A DNA stretch of 64,000 nucleotides from an uncultured Alphaproteobacteria bacterium (GCA_943788635.1 CALSRA010000029.1:1-64000), one strand, 5' to 3'; numbered from the stretch's first letter, positions 1 through 10,459 are shown. The notes: a model not told the origin generated them from the sequence alone. A program made the numbers and translations.

Positions 1-2
1 TC

Positions 3-1840
3 CCGCTGTCGCTCTTTTTGCGCGTCGGCAGCGACATTTCCTATTTCGCCCAGTCCTTCCTGCTGGAAGGAACCCTGATTTTCGCGGTGATTGCCGCGGG
101 TGTTTTCTGGTTTGCCGACATGTACCGCGGCATCTGGCGCTACGCCTCGCTGAATGACCTGCTGGCCATTATCAAGGCCGTATCCCTGATTGTACTGATA
201 TTCCTGCCGCTGCTGTTCCTGATCACGCGGTTGCAGGATCTGCCCCGGTCCCTGTTGCTGATAAACTGGCTCGTCCTTCTGGTCCTGCTTGGCGGTCCAC
301 GCTTCCTGTATCGCCTTTTCAAGGACCGCCGCCTCGAACATGTGCTGGAAACCGGCAACGCGAATCGCGTGCCCGTCCTTCTGATTGGCGCCGGGGATGC
401 GGCGGAATCGTTTATCCGCGAACAGGCCCGCGACCGCGATGCGCCATACCGGGTCGTCGGCGTCATCGATGAAACCGGCGGACGCGTCGGGCGCTGAAAT
501 TCACGGTGTTCCGGTGCTGGGACGGATCGAGGAAGCAGAGAATATCGTCACAAAGCAGCTCGCATCTAAACCCCGTCGGCTGGTGATGACCCGGGACAAG
601 CTGGACGGCAGCGATGTCCGCATGCTGCTGGAACTTGCCGACAGGCATGGCATGACACTGGCGCGCCTGCCCCGGCTGACCGAACTGAAGGAAGGGGTTG
701 GTGACCGCCTGACGACCCCGCCCCATCGCGGTTGAAGACCTGCTGGGTCGCCCCCGCACCGTGCTGGACCGCAAGGCCATGCGGGCGCTGGTGACCGGTC
801 GCCGGGTGCTCGTAACAGGTGCCGGCGGCACCATCGGTTCGGAACTAGCCCGACAAATCGCGGATATCGGTCCTGCCTCACTGGCGCTGTTCGACAGCTC
901 GGAATACCAGCTCTATGAAATCGACATGGCGCTGGCCAATGCCCATCCCGAACTGGATCGCCGGCCCATTCTGGGTGATGTGCGGGACCGGGGCCGGGTG
1001 GAAGACGTGATCGCCCACGAGAAACCGGAACTGGTGTTCCATGCCGCCGCGCTGAAACACGTGCCGATGGTCGAACGTAATCCCAATGAAGGCGTGTTGA
1101 CCAATGTGATCGGCACCAGAAACGTCGCCGATGCCTGTCGCGCCGCGGGGGTCCGGCTGATGGTGCAGATTTCAACCGACAAGGCAGTCAATCCGGCAAA
1201 TGTCATGGGGGCAACGAAGCGCCTGGCGGAAGGGTACTGCCAGGCGCTCGACAAGGCCGGCCGCGCCAAAGGCGAAACCCGGTTCGTCGTCGTTCGTTTC
1301 GGCAATGTCCTGGGGTCAACGGGGTCCGTCGTACCGCTGTTCCAACGGCAACTCGCGGCAGGTGGCCCGCTGACCGTGACCGACCCGAACATGACCCGTT
1401 ATTTCATGACCGTACGCGAAGCCGTTGAGCTTGTCTTGCAGGCCTCGGCGCTGGGCGACACAGATAACGAAACCGAAGGACGGATTTTCGTGCTCGACAT
1501 GGGCGAACCGGTCAAGATCCTCGACCTTGCGCATCAGATCATCCGCCTCGCCGGAATGCAGCCGGACAAGGACATTGCGATAGAAATCATCGGCCCCCGA
1601 CCGGGCGAGAAAACCCATGAGGTTCTGTTGCATGATGCAGAAAAAGCTGTCCCAACAGCCTGCGAGGGCCTGACCCTGGCGGCACCGCGGACAATGGACC
1701 TGGCGCTGATGAGCCGCACGATTGACGAACTGGAGCAATCGGCCCGCGCCCGAAACACAAATCGCACACTCACATCACTGCACGCCATGGTTCCCGAATT
1801 CACGAATGGATCCGATGACCGCAAGGCGGCGGCACAATAA
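3..1840 (+). pseudogene. Nucleoside-diphosphate-sugar epimerase/dehydratase (CapD/WbpM/PglF long form), frameshifted, 5' end off window
   Basis: Homologous to membrane-anchored UDP-N-acetylhexosamine 4,6-dehydratases used for surface polysaccharide or glycan sugars. Three reading frames follow one another. Frame 3 (to ~497) has hydrophobic N-terminal helices and the start of a nucleotide-binding region. Frame 1 (~490-735) continues it (IHGVPVLGRIEEAE). Frame 2 (~735-1840) has the catalytic SDR domain with GAGGTIGSELARQI, KHVPMVE and STDKAVNPANVMGATKR. The M-x-x-x-K in place of Y-x-x-x-K is usual for this long class. The breaks lie at ~490-500 and in the C-rich run at ~717-725; each needs a single-base change to restore the frame, and no in-frame stop is otherwise present. 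The reading frame is open to the left edge, so the start is missing. Either a recent pseudogene or two sequence errors. An ATG at 761 could still yield the catalytic domain alone (359 aa). Confidence 0.8.
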
Positions 1841-1864
1841 TTACAGATAATGGAGAGACCCCCG

Positions 1865-3418
1865 ATGATTGAGGGAAAGATTACACGCGCCCTGATTTCA
1901 GTATCCGACAAAACCGGACTGGAGGAATTCGGCGCCTTCCTGGCGAGCCAGGGCGTCCGGCTGCTGTCCACCGGCGGTTCGGCGAAGGCGCTGCGCGATG
2001 CCGGGCTGGCCGTGACCGACGTCGCGGACCATACCGATTTTCCCGAAATGCTGGATGGACGGGTCAAGACGCTCCACCCGAAGATTCATGGCGGCATTCT
2101 AGGGCGCCGTGACCTGGACGCGCACCGGGTCGCCATGGAAGCACACGATATCGCACCGATCGATCTCGTGGTCGTGAATCTGTATCCATTCGAACAGACT
2201 GTCGCCCGTGGTGGCGATTTCGATGAATGCGTCGAGAATATCGATATCGGCGGCCCCGCGCTTATCCGGGCCGCGGCCAAGAACCATGAATTCGTGACCA
2301 TCATTACGGACCCGGCGGATTACGAAGCCGTCATGGCGGATATGAAAACCAGCGGCGGCAAGGTCGGTGCAGAACTGCGCCGCAGGCTGGCAGCGGTCGC
2401 CTATGCCCGGACAGCGGCCTATGACACCCATATTGCGGCCTGGTTCGAGGCGCAGGCAGACAATCCGTTCCCGGCGCGATTATCCGTCACCGGCATGCGA
2501 AAACAGACCCTGCGATACGGCGAGAACCCGCACCAGCAGGCGGCGCTCTATCTGGGCGGCGACAAACGCCCTGGCGTGGCCGTCGCCGAACAGATCCAGG
2601 GCAAGGAACTGAGCTACAACAATCTCAATGATACGGATGCCGCATTCGAACTGGTCGCGGAATTCGACGACCCGGCGGTCGCGATTATCAAACACGCCAA
2701 CCCCTGCGGCGTCGCCACCGGTGAAACGGCTATCGAGGCCTATCGCCGCGCACAGGCATGCGACCCGGTCAGCGCTTTCGGCGGAATCGTCGCGCTGAAC
2801 CGTCCGCTGGATGCGGAGACCGCCAAGGCGATTACCGAAATATTTGTTGAAGTCGTGATCGCACCGGACGCTGATTCGGGTGCTCGCGCGGTATTCGCCG
2901 GGAAAAAGAACCTGCGGCTGTTGCTGACCGGCGAGATGCCTGACCCGGCGGCGGGCGGCATGACCATGAAGACCATCGCGGGCGGGTTCCTGTTACAGAA
3001 CCGCGATAACGGTCGCATCACACAAAGTGACCTGCGAACCGTGACCAAGCGCGCACCGACGGACCAGGAACTCGCGGATATGCTGTTCGCCTTCAAGGTT
3101 TGCAAGCATACAAAATCAAACGCGATCATCTATGTCCGTGAAGGCGTCACCGTCGGGATCGGCGCCGGACAGATGAGCCGGGTCGATTCGTCAAACGTCG
3201 CCGCACGGAAATCATCCGAGCATCTGGGGACCCACGGATCCGTTGTCGCGTCCGATGCGTTCTTTCCTTTTGCCGACGGGCTCGTCGCCGCAATCGAAGC
3301 AGGCGCCACGGCGGTTATACAGCCGGGTGGCTCCGTCCGGGACGAGGAAGTCATTGCCGCCGCAGACGAAGCCGGGATCGCCATGGTCTTCACCGGTATG
3401 CGGCATTTCAGACATTAG
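1865..3418 (+). CDS. purH: Bifunctional AICAR formyltransferase / IMP cyclohydrolase
   Basis: Catalyses the last two steps of de novo purine synthesis in the cytoplasm: formylation of AICAR with 10-formyl-THF, then ring closure to IMP. The N-terminal MGS-like cyclohydrolase domain (about residues 1-145) has [21 protein letters not shown] and [11 protein letters not shown]. The C-terminal AICAR transformylase part shows [30 protein letters not shown] and [12 protein letters not shown]. The 517 aa are normal for the family. The ATG at 1865 is chosen because GGAGAG sits just before it; the upstream in-frame ATG at 1850 overlaps that Shine-Dalgarno sequence. It follows the dehydratase gene by 24 bp and may be co-transcribed with it. 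Confidence 0.97.
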   Translation: MIEGKITRALISVSDKTGLEEFGAFLASQGVRLLSTGGSAKALRDAGLAVTDVADHTDFPEMLDGRVKTLHPKIHGGILGRRDLDAHRVAMEAHDIAPIDLVVVNLYPFEQTVARGGDFDECVENIDIGGPALIRAAAKNHEFVTIITDPADYEAVMADMKTSGGKVGAELRRRLAAVAYARTAAYDTHIAAWFEAQADNPFPARLSVTGMRKQTLRYGENPHQQAALYLGGDKRPGVAVAEQIQGKELSYNNLNDTDAAFELVAEFDDPAVAIIKHANPCGVATGETAIEAYRRAQACDPVSAFGGIVALNRPLDAETAKAITEIFVEVVIAPDADSGARAVFAGKKNLRLLLTGEMPDPAAGGMTMKTIAGGFLLQNRDNGRITQSDLRTVTKRAPTDQELADMLFAFKVCKHTKSNAIIYVREGVTVGIGAGQMSRVDSSNVAARKSSEHLGTHGSVVASDAFFPFADGLVAAIEAGATAVIQPGGSVRDEEVIAAADEAGIAMVFTGMRHFRH

Positions 3419-3592
3419 GGCGTCCGCCGACAAAGAAAATGAGGATGACCGCCACGCCGGCACGCTGGGTATCATAGGCCTCAAAATTATCGTGCCGGTC
3501 CATCCAACACCATTTTCACCGTTGGCCACCAGGGCAAGCGCCGCTAGCATGACCGGAACCTGATGCTCCCGGAACCATAAAGGACACACGCC

Positions 3593-3913
3593 ATGATCAC
3601 CACGACAACCGATTCCATCGAAGGCCGCAAGATCGTCGAATACCACGGCATCTGCACAGGTGAGGCAATTCTGGGCGCGAACGTCATCCGCGATATGTTC
3701 GCCGGTGTCCGCGACTTTGTCGGCGGCCGTTCCGGTTCCTACGAGAAAGTCATTCGCGCCGGCAAGGATGCCGCGATCGAGGACATGCAGGCCCAGGCCG
3801 AAGAACTGGGCGGCAATGCCGTCGTCGGCGTCGACCTTGACTATGAAGTCGTCGGTGAAAAAGGCTCCATGATGATGGTCGTCGCCAGCGGCACCGCCGT
3901 CCGCATCGAATAG
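3593..3913 (+). CDS. YbjQ/UPF0145 family protein (heavy-metal-binding-like domain)
   Basis: A 106-residue cytoplasmic protein matching the YbjQ (DUF74) family: N-terminal [16 protein letters not shown], then [41 protein letters not shown], and [16 protein letters not shown]. The family forms a small pentameric fold once annotated as heavy-metal binding; its biochemical role is not settled. There is no Cys cluster here, so metal binding cannot be argued from the sequence. The start ATG is preceded by AAAGGA. It stands alone between purH and the convergent glutamate dehydrogenase gene, whose stop lies 8 bp beyond. The 174 bp between purH and this gene shows no feature. Confidence 0.9.
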   Translation: MITTTTDSIEGRKIVEYHGICTGEAILGANVIRDMFAGVRDFVGGRSGSYEKVIRAGKDAAIEDMQAQAEELGGNAVVGVDLDYEVVGEKGSMMMVVASGTAVRIE

Positions 3914-3920
3914 GCGCCCG

Positions 3921-6900
3921 TCAGCCGGACACCAGGCTGCGCAATTCACGGTTGGCCACGGCCAGCATGGCCAGGTCAACCTGACCAACCGCATCCAGGT
4001 CCGCCAGCAACCGCTCCACGCGGGCGCCGGGTTCCTTGCCGGCTTCCGCCCAGGCGTCGATGGCACCGTCATCCGCACCGTTGCGTGCCAGGACCTGCAC
4101 GGTCAGGGCGCTCTGCGTGCTCCACAGGTCATCGATGATCGCCTCGACCGCCAGCTTGTGCCAGGAACTATCGGGCGTCAGCCGGTTTGCGCCGCGGCGC
4201 AACCAGTCGAGCCGGAACCGGTGCCCCAGGGCGAAATACACCCTGGCGGTATCCTCCGGCGGCAATTTTGCCGCTGCGGCAATACGGATGACATCACACG
4301 AGGTGGACAGCATTTTCAGCGCGCCCACCCGTTTCGCCAGCGTTTCGGGAACCCCCGGACTGACAAAGCGCTGCGTGCGTTCCGCAACATCATCGACCTG
4401 TCCGGCTTGCAGGATGTCATCCATCCGCGCGCCCAGTGCCGCAACCCCCGGCCCGAATTCTTCCAGCAACGGGGTGATTTCAAGTGGACGCGCCGAATTG
4501 CGCAGGAACCATTGCGTGTTTCGGTCAACCGTGCGGTCGATCTCCCGCAACATCGCGGTCTGCGCCTCGCTGGAGACCTTGTTGTCCAGGGCTTCGATCT
4601 CGGACCACAGGGGCCGCAGGCCGAACACTTCGCGCACCACCGTATAGGCCCGCGCAATCGCCGCAGAATCGGCACCGGTCCGTTCCCGCATTTCACTGAT
4701 GAAGGACGGTCCCGTCCGGTTAATCATCGAATTGGTCACAGCCGTCGCGATGATTTCCCGCCGCAGCGTATGGCGCCGAATGACTTCCCGGTACCCTTCC
4801 CGCAGCGGCTGCGGGAAGTAGCGCTGCAGGTCCTTGACCAGCAAGGGGTCGTCCGGCAGGTCGGAATGCAGCAGTTCCTCATAGGTCGCATTCTTCGCAT
4901 AGGCCAGCAGCACCGAAATTTCGGGCCGGGTCAGGCCCTGCTGGGTCGCCTGCAGCGTATCGATAGCTTCATCATCCGGCAGATATTCGATGGAACGATC
5001 TAGCATTTCCGCCCGTTCCAACGAGCGCATGAGCCGCTGATGCCGATCCAGCAGCTGGTGCGCCTGACTTTCGATGACCGTGATCGCCTGTGTCTGCGCG
5101 TAGTTGTCCATGAGGCACAGATCGCCGACCTCGTCGGTCATGGAAGCAAGCTGTTCGTTCCGCTGCTTTACCGTCATATCGCCCCGGACAACCATGTCAT
5201 CCAGCAGGATCTTGATATTCACTTCATGATCGGAACAGTCCACACCGGCCGAATTGTCGACTGCGTCGGTGTTGACCCGTCCGCCATTCCGGGCGAATTC
5301 GATCCGGCCCCGCTGGGTCACGCCAAGGTTTGCGCCTTCACCCAGCACCTTGCAGCGCAAGGACCGGCCATCAACCCGAATACCGTCATTGGCCCGGTCG
5401 CCCGCATCGCTTTGGGTTTCGCCAGAGGCCTTGATATAGGTTCCAATACCGCCAAACCACAGCAGGTCGACGTCGGCCTTCAACATCGCGGACAGCAGGG
5501 TATTCGGGGCAACTGTCGCCGCCTCGATACCGAATAGCCGGCGAATTTCCGGAGTCAGGGAAATTGTCTTGGCGTTGCGGTCGAAGATCCCGCCGCCTTT
5601 CGAAATCAGGCCGGTGTCAAAATCGGACCAGCTGCTGCGCGGCAGATCAAACAGCCGCCGGCGTTCGGCATATGTCGTCGCGGGATCTGGGTCAGGATCG
5701 ATAAAGATGTGCATATGGTTGAACGCACCAACCAGTTTGATCTGCTCTGACAGCAGCATGCCGTTGCCGAATACGTCGCCCGACATATCACCACAGCCGA
5801 CCACCGTGAACGGCTCGGTCTGCGTGTTCCGGCCCATTTCGCGGAAATGGCGCTTGACCGATTCCCACGCCCCCCGAGCGGTAATACCCATCTTCTTGTG
5901 GTCGTAACCGACCGATCCACCAGAAGCAAAGGCATCGCCCAGCCAGAAGCCATAGGAAATCGCCACTTCATTGGCGATATCAGAAAACGTCGCCGTGCCC
6001 TTATCCGCTGCGACAACCAGATAGGGATCATCGTCATCATGCCGGACAAGCTGCTTCGGCGGCACGACCTTGCCTTCGACAAGATTGTCGGTGATATCCA
6101 GCATCGCCGCCATGAACAACCGGTAACAGGCAATGCCTTCCGCCAGAAATGCTTCGCGATCCGACGGCAACGGCGCCTGTTTCAGAACGAACCCGCCCTT
6201 CGACCCAACGGGGACGATGACCGCATTCTTGACCTGCTGCGCCTTTACCAGACCAAGGATTTCAGTCCGGAAATCCTCGCGCCTGTCAGACCACCGCAAG
6301 CCACCGCGCGCAACCAGCCCGAAGCGCAGATGCACCGCTTCAAAGCGCGGGCTGTAGACAGAAATTTCCCGCAGCGGTTTTGGCTTCGGTAACTCGACAA
6401 GGTTCTTGCTGTCGAATTTCAGGACCAGATACGATTTCGGATTGCCATCGGCATCGGTTTGGAAATAGCTCGTCCGTAGCGTCGACTGGATCAGGTTCTG
6501 ATACAGGCGCAAAATGCGGTCTTCATCCAGATTGGATACACGGTCAAGTTCCTGGTTCAGGGCTGTCAGAAGCCGTTCTTCCAGCCCGGCGCGGTCTCCA
6601 TCGAAACCGGGATCGAACCGTAACCGGAAAAGCTGCACCAGCAGCCGAACGACATCGGGGTGCATTGCCAGAGTCGTTTCAATATAGGCCTGACTGAACG
6701 GAATGCCGGTCTGATGCAGGTATTTGAAGTAGGCACGAAGCAACACGACCTCGCGCCAGTCCAGCCGGGCAAGCAGGACGAGCCGGTTGAATCCGTCATC
6801 CTCCATCTCGCCGTCCCAGATACGCGCAAAACTGTCGTGGAACACCTCACGGATCGCGTTGACGTCAACTGCGATACCGTTGGTTACCAGTCCGAAGTCA

Positions 6901-8750
6901 TGCATATAGATGGGATTTTGAACGCCATCGGGACACACGACCGTCGGCGTTTCGTCGACAACCTTCAGGCCCATGTTTTCCAGACGGGGCAGTATATCCG
7001 ACAGGGCAATCGGGTCGCCGGCATTGTAAATCTTGAAGGACAGCGAATTGTCTTCCGCTTCGATCGGCCGATCCAGGTTCATGCCCAACCTGCCGGATGC
7101 GATGGCCGTTTCGATCTGGTCGATATCGTGAACCGCGGTCTTGCCACTGTTGCTTTCGCGATAACCGACCGGAAAGGCCGACCCGTATTTCCGGTTCAAC
7201 TCGCTGCCGATCGCCTCGCCACGGTGGTCCACGAGCGCCTGTTTCAGATGATCTTCCCAACTGCGTGCCGCACTCACCAGCCGTGCTTCAATCTCGGCCC
7301 GGTCAAATTCAGGGACGGCGCCCGGCGTGGTTTTGACAACGAAGAGCAACCGTCCCAGCGGTTCATCCGTCAAATGCGTATTGAAGGCGCGCACGGTTCC
7401 ATTGAAAATGCCGGACAGGATCGATTCGAAGGTCAACCGCAGCGTCGTGTTCATCCGGTCGCGCGGCAGATAGACCATCGCCGAAATATAACGTTCAAAC
7501 GGGTCGCGGCGCAGGAACAGGGCAATCCGCTGTCGTTCCTGCAGTTGCACCACGGTGTGCGCAACCGTCGACAATTCCGCAACCGAGCTCTGAAACAACT
7601 CGTCGCGGGGATATTCTTCAAGTACGTGGATCAGCGCCTTGCCGTCATGTCCCCCTGAATCGAAACCCGACCCTTCGACCACCGCGGTGATCTTGTCGCG
7701 CAACAACGGGATTTCGGCTGGCGACTGACTGTAGGCGACGGACGTGAGCAACCCTGTGAACAGGTGCTCGCCCGTGACATCGCCATTGTCGTCGAAAATC
7801 TTTATCGCAACCGTATCCATGAATGCGCTGCGATGCACACTGGACCGTTCCGTCGTCTTGGAAATGACAAGCAGTTCCGGCCGGCGCACGAATGCCTGTA
7901 CCGCCTTCGATTGCGCCCCCAGATTGCGCAGCCCCTCGAAGACCTCGACGTCCGGATCACGCAATACCCCGAGGCCCGAACCGGATACCACCGTCATCCG
8001 GGCGCGTTTACCGGTACCGGTAAAGTCCAGCTTCCGATAACCGAGGAAGGTATAGTTGTCGTCGTACATCCATTCCAGAAACGCAACGGATTCAGCGATT
8101 TCCTTGCGGTCCAGCTTGGGCGGATTGGCTTTCAGGTTCTCCAGCTCGTCCTGGATTTTCTGACGCATCGGCTGCCAGTCCTCAACCGCCGCCCGCACGT
8201 TGCTCAGCACCGTGCGCAAACCGCTCTCGAGGGATTTCAGCGCGGCCGGCGTCGACTGGGCATCGACCTGCAGATGCATGAAGGATTCTTGTGTATCCGC
8301 CGATTCAGCATCCTTACCTGTCAGGTTTGCGCTGATATTGCCGGCCTTGTCCCGTTTGATCGCCAATACGGGATGGATAACCTGGTGAAGCGTGGTGCCA
8401 GTCTGGTTCAGGAAAGCCGTTACCGAATCGACAAGGAACGGCATGTCGTCATTGAGGATTTCAATCACCGTATGCGTCGAATGCCAGCCGTTCTGATCAA
8501 AACGCGGATTATAAACCCGGAACTTGGCCTCGCCGGGTTTGCGCGCCGCTGCCAATCCCCATAGCGAAAGCGCGGCACCATAAAGGTCTTCGCATTCCTC
8601 GTTCGCAAGGTCGCGCGCCGAAACGTTTTCGTAGAAACGTCTTACAAACGCTTCCGCCGCCGTCGCTTTTTTACCCGTAAGCTTGCTGCGTACGGTTTCG
8701 ACAACGCGCTCGATTGCCTCGTCCCTAACGCTATCCATCGCAAACGCCAT
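3921..8750 (-). CDS. NAD-specific glutamate dehydrogenase, large (~180 kDa) class
   Basis: Oxidative deamination of glutamate to 2-oxoglutarate and ammonia with NAD+, a catabolic route for amino acids. The 1,609 aa are the typical size of the proteobacterial large GDH class. The catalytic core lies in the middle third (about residues 800-1250): VARGGLRWSDRREDFRTEI and KNAVIVPVGSKGGF carry the substrate-binding Lys and Gly-rich elements, followed by GCGDMSGDVFGNGML and KVLGEGANLGVTQRGR for the NAD domain. The long N-terminal region has ACT-like regulatory segments (for example DMPFLVDSVTAFLNQTG). The gene is monocistronic on the minus strand. An imperfect palindrome at 8774-8791, just upstream of the start codon, is a candidate operator. 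The frame is intact throughout. Confidence 0.96.
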   Translation of the reverse strand: MAFAMDSVRDEAIERVVETVRSKLTGKKATAAEAFVRRFYENVSARDLANEECEDLYGAALSLWGLAAARKPGEAKFRVYNPRFDQNGWHSTHTVIEILNDDMPFLVDSVTAFLNQTGTTLHQVIHPVLAIKRDKAGNISANLTGKDAESADTQESFMHLQVDAQSTPAALKSLESGLRTVLSNVRAAVEDWQPMRQKIQDELENLKANPPKLDRKEIAESVAFLEWMYDDNYTFLGYRKLDFTGTGKRARMTVVSGSGLGVLRDPDVEVFEGLRNLGAQSKAVQAFVRRPELLVISKTTERSSVHRSAFMDTVAIKIFDDNGDVTGEHLFTGLLTSVAYSQSPAEIPLLRDKITAVVEGSGFDSGGHDGKALIHVLEEYPRDELFQSSVAELSTVAHTVVQLQERQRIALFLRRDPFERYISAMVYLPRDRMNTTLRLTFESILSGIFNGTVRAFNTHLTDEPLGRLLFVVKTTPGAVPEFDRAEIEARLVSAARSWEDHLKQALVDHRGEAIGSELNRKYGSAFPVGYRESNSGKTAVHDIDQIETAIASGRLGMNLDRPIEAEDNSLSFKIYNAGDPIALSDILPRLENMGLKVVDETPTVVCPDGVQNPIYMHDFGLVTNGIAVDVNAIREVFHDSFARIWDGEMEDDGFNRLVLLARLDWREVVLLRAYFKYLHQTGIPFSQAYIETTLAMHPDVVRLLVQLFRLRFDPGFDGDRAGLEERLLTALNQELDRVSNLDEDRILRLYQNLIQSTLRTSYFQTDADGNPKSYLVLKFDSKNLVELPKPKPLREISVYSPRFEAVHLRFGLVARGGLRWSDRREDFRTEILGLVKAQQVKNAVIVPVGSKGGFVLKQAPLPSDREAFLAEGIACYRLFMAAMLDITDNLVEGKVVPPKQLVRHDDDDPYLVVAADKGTATFSDIANEVAISYGFWLGDAFASGGSVGYDHKKMGITARGAWESVKRHFREMGRNTQTEPFTVVGCGDMSGDVFGNGMLLSEQIKLVGAFNHMHIFIDPDPDPATTYAERRRLFDLPRSSWSDFDTGLISKGGGIFDRNAKTISLTPEIRRLFGIEAATVAPNTLLSAMLKADVDLLWFGGIGTYIKASGETQSDAGDRANDGIRVDGRSLRCKVLGEGANLGVTQRGRIEFARNGGRVNTDAVDNSAGVDCSDHEVNIKILLDDMVVRGDMTVKQRNEQLASMTDEVGDLCLMDNYAQTQAITVIESQAHQLLDRHQRLMRSLERAEMLDRSIEYLPDDEAIDTLQATQQGLTRPEISVLLAYAKNATYEELLHSDLPDDPLLVKDLQRYFPQPLREGYREVIRRHTLRREIIATAVTNSMINRTGPSFISEMRERTGADSAAIARAYTVVREVFGLRPLWSEIEALDNKVSSEAQTAMLREIDRTVDRNTQWFLRNSARPLEITPLLEEFGPGVAALGARMDDILQAGQVDDVAERTQRFVSPGVPETLAKRVGALKMLSTSCDVIRIAAAAKLPPEDTARVYFALGHRFRLDWLRRGANRLTPDSSWHKLAVEAIIDDLWSTQSALTVQVLARNGADDGAIDAWAEAGKEPGARVERLLADLDAVGQVDLAMLAVANRELRSLVSG

Positions 8751-8773
8751 GCTCTTCCTCCCAAGATAGAAGC

Positions 8774-8791
8774 GTGAACGTGTACGTTAAC
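8774..8791. promoter_or_regulatory. Imperfect palindrome upstream of NAD-glutamate dehydrogenase
   Basis: GTGAACGT-GT-ACGTTAAC: two 8-bp half-sites with one mismatch around a 2-bp centre. It is centred about 32 bp upstream of the GDH start codon in an AT-richer leader. Position and symmetry suit a dimeric repressor or activator, but no regulator can be named. Confidence 0.35.
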
Positions 8792-8894
8792 CTTATTTTC
8801 TTAAGTATTCATGAATTTAAACCGATTCGGGAAAATCTTCTGCCCTGCACCGGTATTAAGGGACGCACCGCCCCTGGATGACGATTCGCGGGTC

Positions 8895-9383
8895 CTAAAT
8901 CGACCAGGTATCGTCTGTCGCTTCCGCGTCGGCTTCAGCCGCCTGTTCAGTCGGCGCTTCGGGCGCGCCATCGTCCGACGCCACTGTCGCGCGCATCAAC
9001 CCGACAATCCGCCGTTCCATCTGCTGGACCGTAAAGGGTTTCGCCAGATAACCATCGACATTCAGCTTCGCCGCCGCCGCGATGGACTCCTTTGTGACGT
9101 TCGCCGACAACATCAGAAAAGGCAATCGGCCGAAATTGCGCCGAACAAGTTTCAACGCTTCCAGCCCGTCAAGGCGGGGCAAATTCATATCGTAAATGAC
9201 TGCGCTAATCCGCATGCCGGGCGTATTCAACGCCTCGATGGCCGCGCGCCCGTCCGTGGCACGGTAAATGGTCTTCGCACCCATATCCCGGAGATAGGAT
9301 TCAAGCAGCGAAATCATCTGCGGCGCATCCGCCACCAGCAAATGCTGCTTCGCCAGTTTCGATTTCAATGCAGTCGATAGCAT
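8895..9383 (-). CDS. Stand-alone CheY-like response regulator (receiver domain only)
   Basis: A 162-residue protein made of one receiver domain (about residues 12-128) plus an acidic, Ala/Glu-rich tail. The phospho-acceptor is Asp65 in IYDMNLPR. Ser93 (MLSAN) occupies the Thr/Ser switch position and Lys115 (AKPF) is the conserved Lys. Only Asp19 (LVADAPQ) is visible in the N-terminal acidic pocket, which normally has two acidic residues. There is no DNA-binding output domain, so it probably acts by protein interaction or in a phosphorelay. The ATG at 9383 is preferred over an upstream GTG at 9407 because GGGGAG lies about 6 bases before it. No histidine kinase is nearby. Confidence 0.88.
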   Translation of the reverse strand: MLSTALKSKLAKQHLLVADAPQMISLLESYLRDMGAKTIYRATDGRAAIEALNTPGMRISAVIYDMNLPRLDGLEALKLVRRNFGRLPFLMLSANVTKESIAAAAKLNVDGYLAKPFTVQQMERRIVGLMRATVASDDGAPEAPTEQAAEADAEATDDTWSI

Positions 9384-9633
9384 TTTCAGCTCCCCGCCCA
9401 ACACCACTAACCTGATACCGCGCGCGGCTCAGGTCAACACCCCTGTCGGGCTCTTATCGACATACATAAAACGAAAATCCACGCACATCGGATACGTCAG
9501 GACAATGACCTTGCGCCAAAACCCCGTATTGGCCGGTGGCCGAATTACACTATGGATGCATCCCGCCGGCCGTCCATCGCCAATGCGAAGAACGGGTCCG
9601 GCGAAACACTATGTCAAAATGCGTGGCGGGTTC

Positions 9634-9834
9634 TTAACCCTGACGCCAGGCTGCAGTCGCCTTGCATTTCTTGCAGACCCGCTCGCCAGCCCATTCACTG
9701 GGGAAATCCTGACTGCAGAACAGACATTTACGAGTCTTCTGCGCCGGAATCTGTTCTTCTTCGTCTTTGGTCGGAAATGCTACGTCGCTCATATTCTTTT
9801 TCATGGGAAACTTCGTCGCGTCACGAAGCGACAT
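9634..9834 (-). CDS. Small Cys4 zinc-ribbon-like protein
   Basis: A 66-residue protein with two CxxC pairs, Cys37/Cys40 (KCLFCSQ) and Cys54/Cys57 (VCKKCKA), 13 residues apart: a layout expected for one structural zinc. The N-terminal half is acidic (KDEEEQ). I recognise it only as a short conserved-type hypothetical; function unknown. The start could be 9834 (GGGAG 10 bases upstream) or one of the internal Mets at residues 11 and 15. Plus-strand frames over this stretch lack any recognisable protein. Confidence 0.6.
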   Translation of the reverse strand: MSLRDATKFPMKKNMSDVAFPTKDEEEQIPAQKTRKCLFCSQDFPSEWAGERVCKKCKATAAWRQG

Positions 9835-9884
9835 TATTTCCCAGCTCCCTGCCTGTGCTAAAGGTTGCTCCTCCCGACCCGATT

Positions 9885-10205
9885 TCAGCCTGTTCGCCGA
9901 ATCAGGTGATAACCAAATGCTGTCTCCACGACATCACTGTCGGCGCCGACATCCAGACCAAACGCCGCAGCGTCAAATTCCGGAACCATGGCACCCCGTG
10001 GAAACGTACCGAGGTCTCCCCCCTCCCTGCCAGAAGGACAATCGGAGTGCTCGGTCGCCAATGCTGCAAAATCGCCACCGTCGACGAGCTTGCTCTTGAT
10101 ATCGCCAATTTGTGTCAACGCGTCATCTTTCGACCGCGTCGCCGTCGATCGTTCCGATCCCTCATACATCAAGAGAATATGAGAAACACTTACCTGGTCC
10201 GCCAT
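9885..10205 (-). CDS. Parvulin-type peptidyl-prolyl cis-trans isomerase
   Basis: A 106-residue single-domain rotamase that accelerates isomerisation of X-Pro bonds. Parvulin signatures run the full length: VSHILLMYEGSE at the N terminus, GGDFAALATEHSDCPSG, EGGDLGTFPRGAMVPEFD in the middle, and VVETAFGYHLIRRTG at the end. No signal peptide is seen, so it is probably cytoplasmic (PpiC-like). It is divergent from the small heat-shock gene and shares a ~300-bp AT-rich intergenic region with it, which makes a protein-folding pair plausible. Confidence 0.92.
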   Translation of the reverse strand: MADQVSVSHILLMYEGSERSTATRSKDDALTQIGDIKSKLVDGGDFAALATEHSDCPSGREGGDLGTFPRGAMVPEFDAAAFGLDVGADSDVVETAFGYHLIRRTG

Positions 10206-10384
10206 TCTGTCCTCCCAGATCGATTTTAACCCGGTAGCACGATATGTCGCACCCGGTTCGAAACGTCAGCATTCGTGACTCTGTTTTTAAGCAATCTGTA
10301 ACAAAATTGCCAGCCTTTTGTGCATAGAATCTTCACTGATTCTAATTTTTCCTTTTATTTTCAATAATTTAAATTATTTCGCCG

Positions 10385-10425
10385 AATATGCCGCACTGCA
10401 CAATTTTTGTGCAGCGCGGCATATT
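10385..10425. repeat. 17-bp inverted repeat upstream of hsp20
   Basis: AATATGCCGCACTGCAC (10385-10401) and GTGCAGCGCGGCATATT (10409-10425) are inverted copies with one mismatch around a 7-base AATTTTT loop. It could be a large operator, or a hairpin able to end stray transcription. Its right arm abuts the FNR-like box. It is not the CIRCE element (TTAGCACTC-N9-GAGTGCTAA). Confidence 0.7.
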
Positions 10426-10437
10426 GATCCAGGTCAA
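10424..10437 (+). promoter_or_regulatory. FNR/FixK-type binding site of hsp20 promoter
   Basis: TTGATCCAGGTCAA matches the CRP/FNR-family consensus TTGAT-N4-ATCAA with one change. Its centre (10430.5) is about 41-42 bp before the transcription start predicted from the -10 hexamer TACAAT at 10460-10465. That is the class II activator position used by FNR, Anr, FnrL and FixK. Confidence 0.6.
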
Positions 10438-10459
10438 CGTCACCCCACCCAACTGCGCA

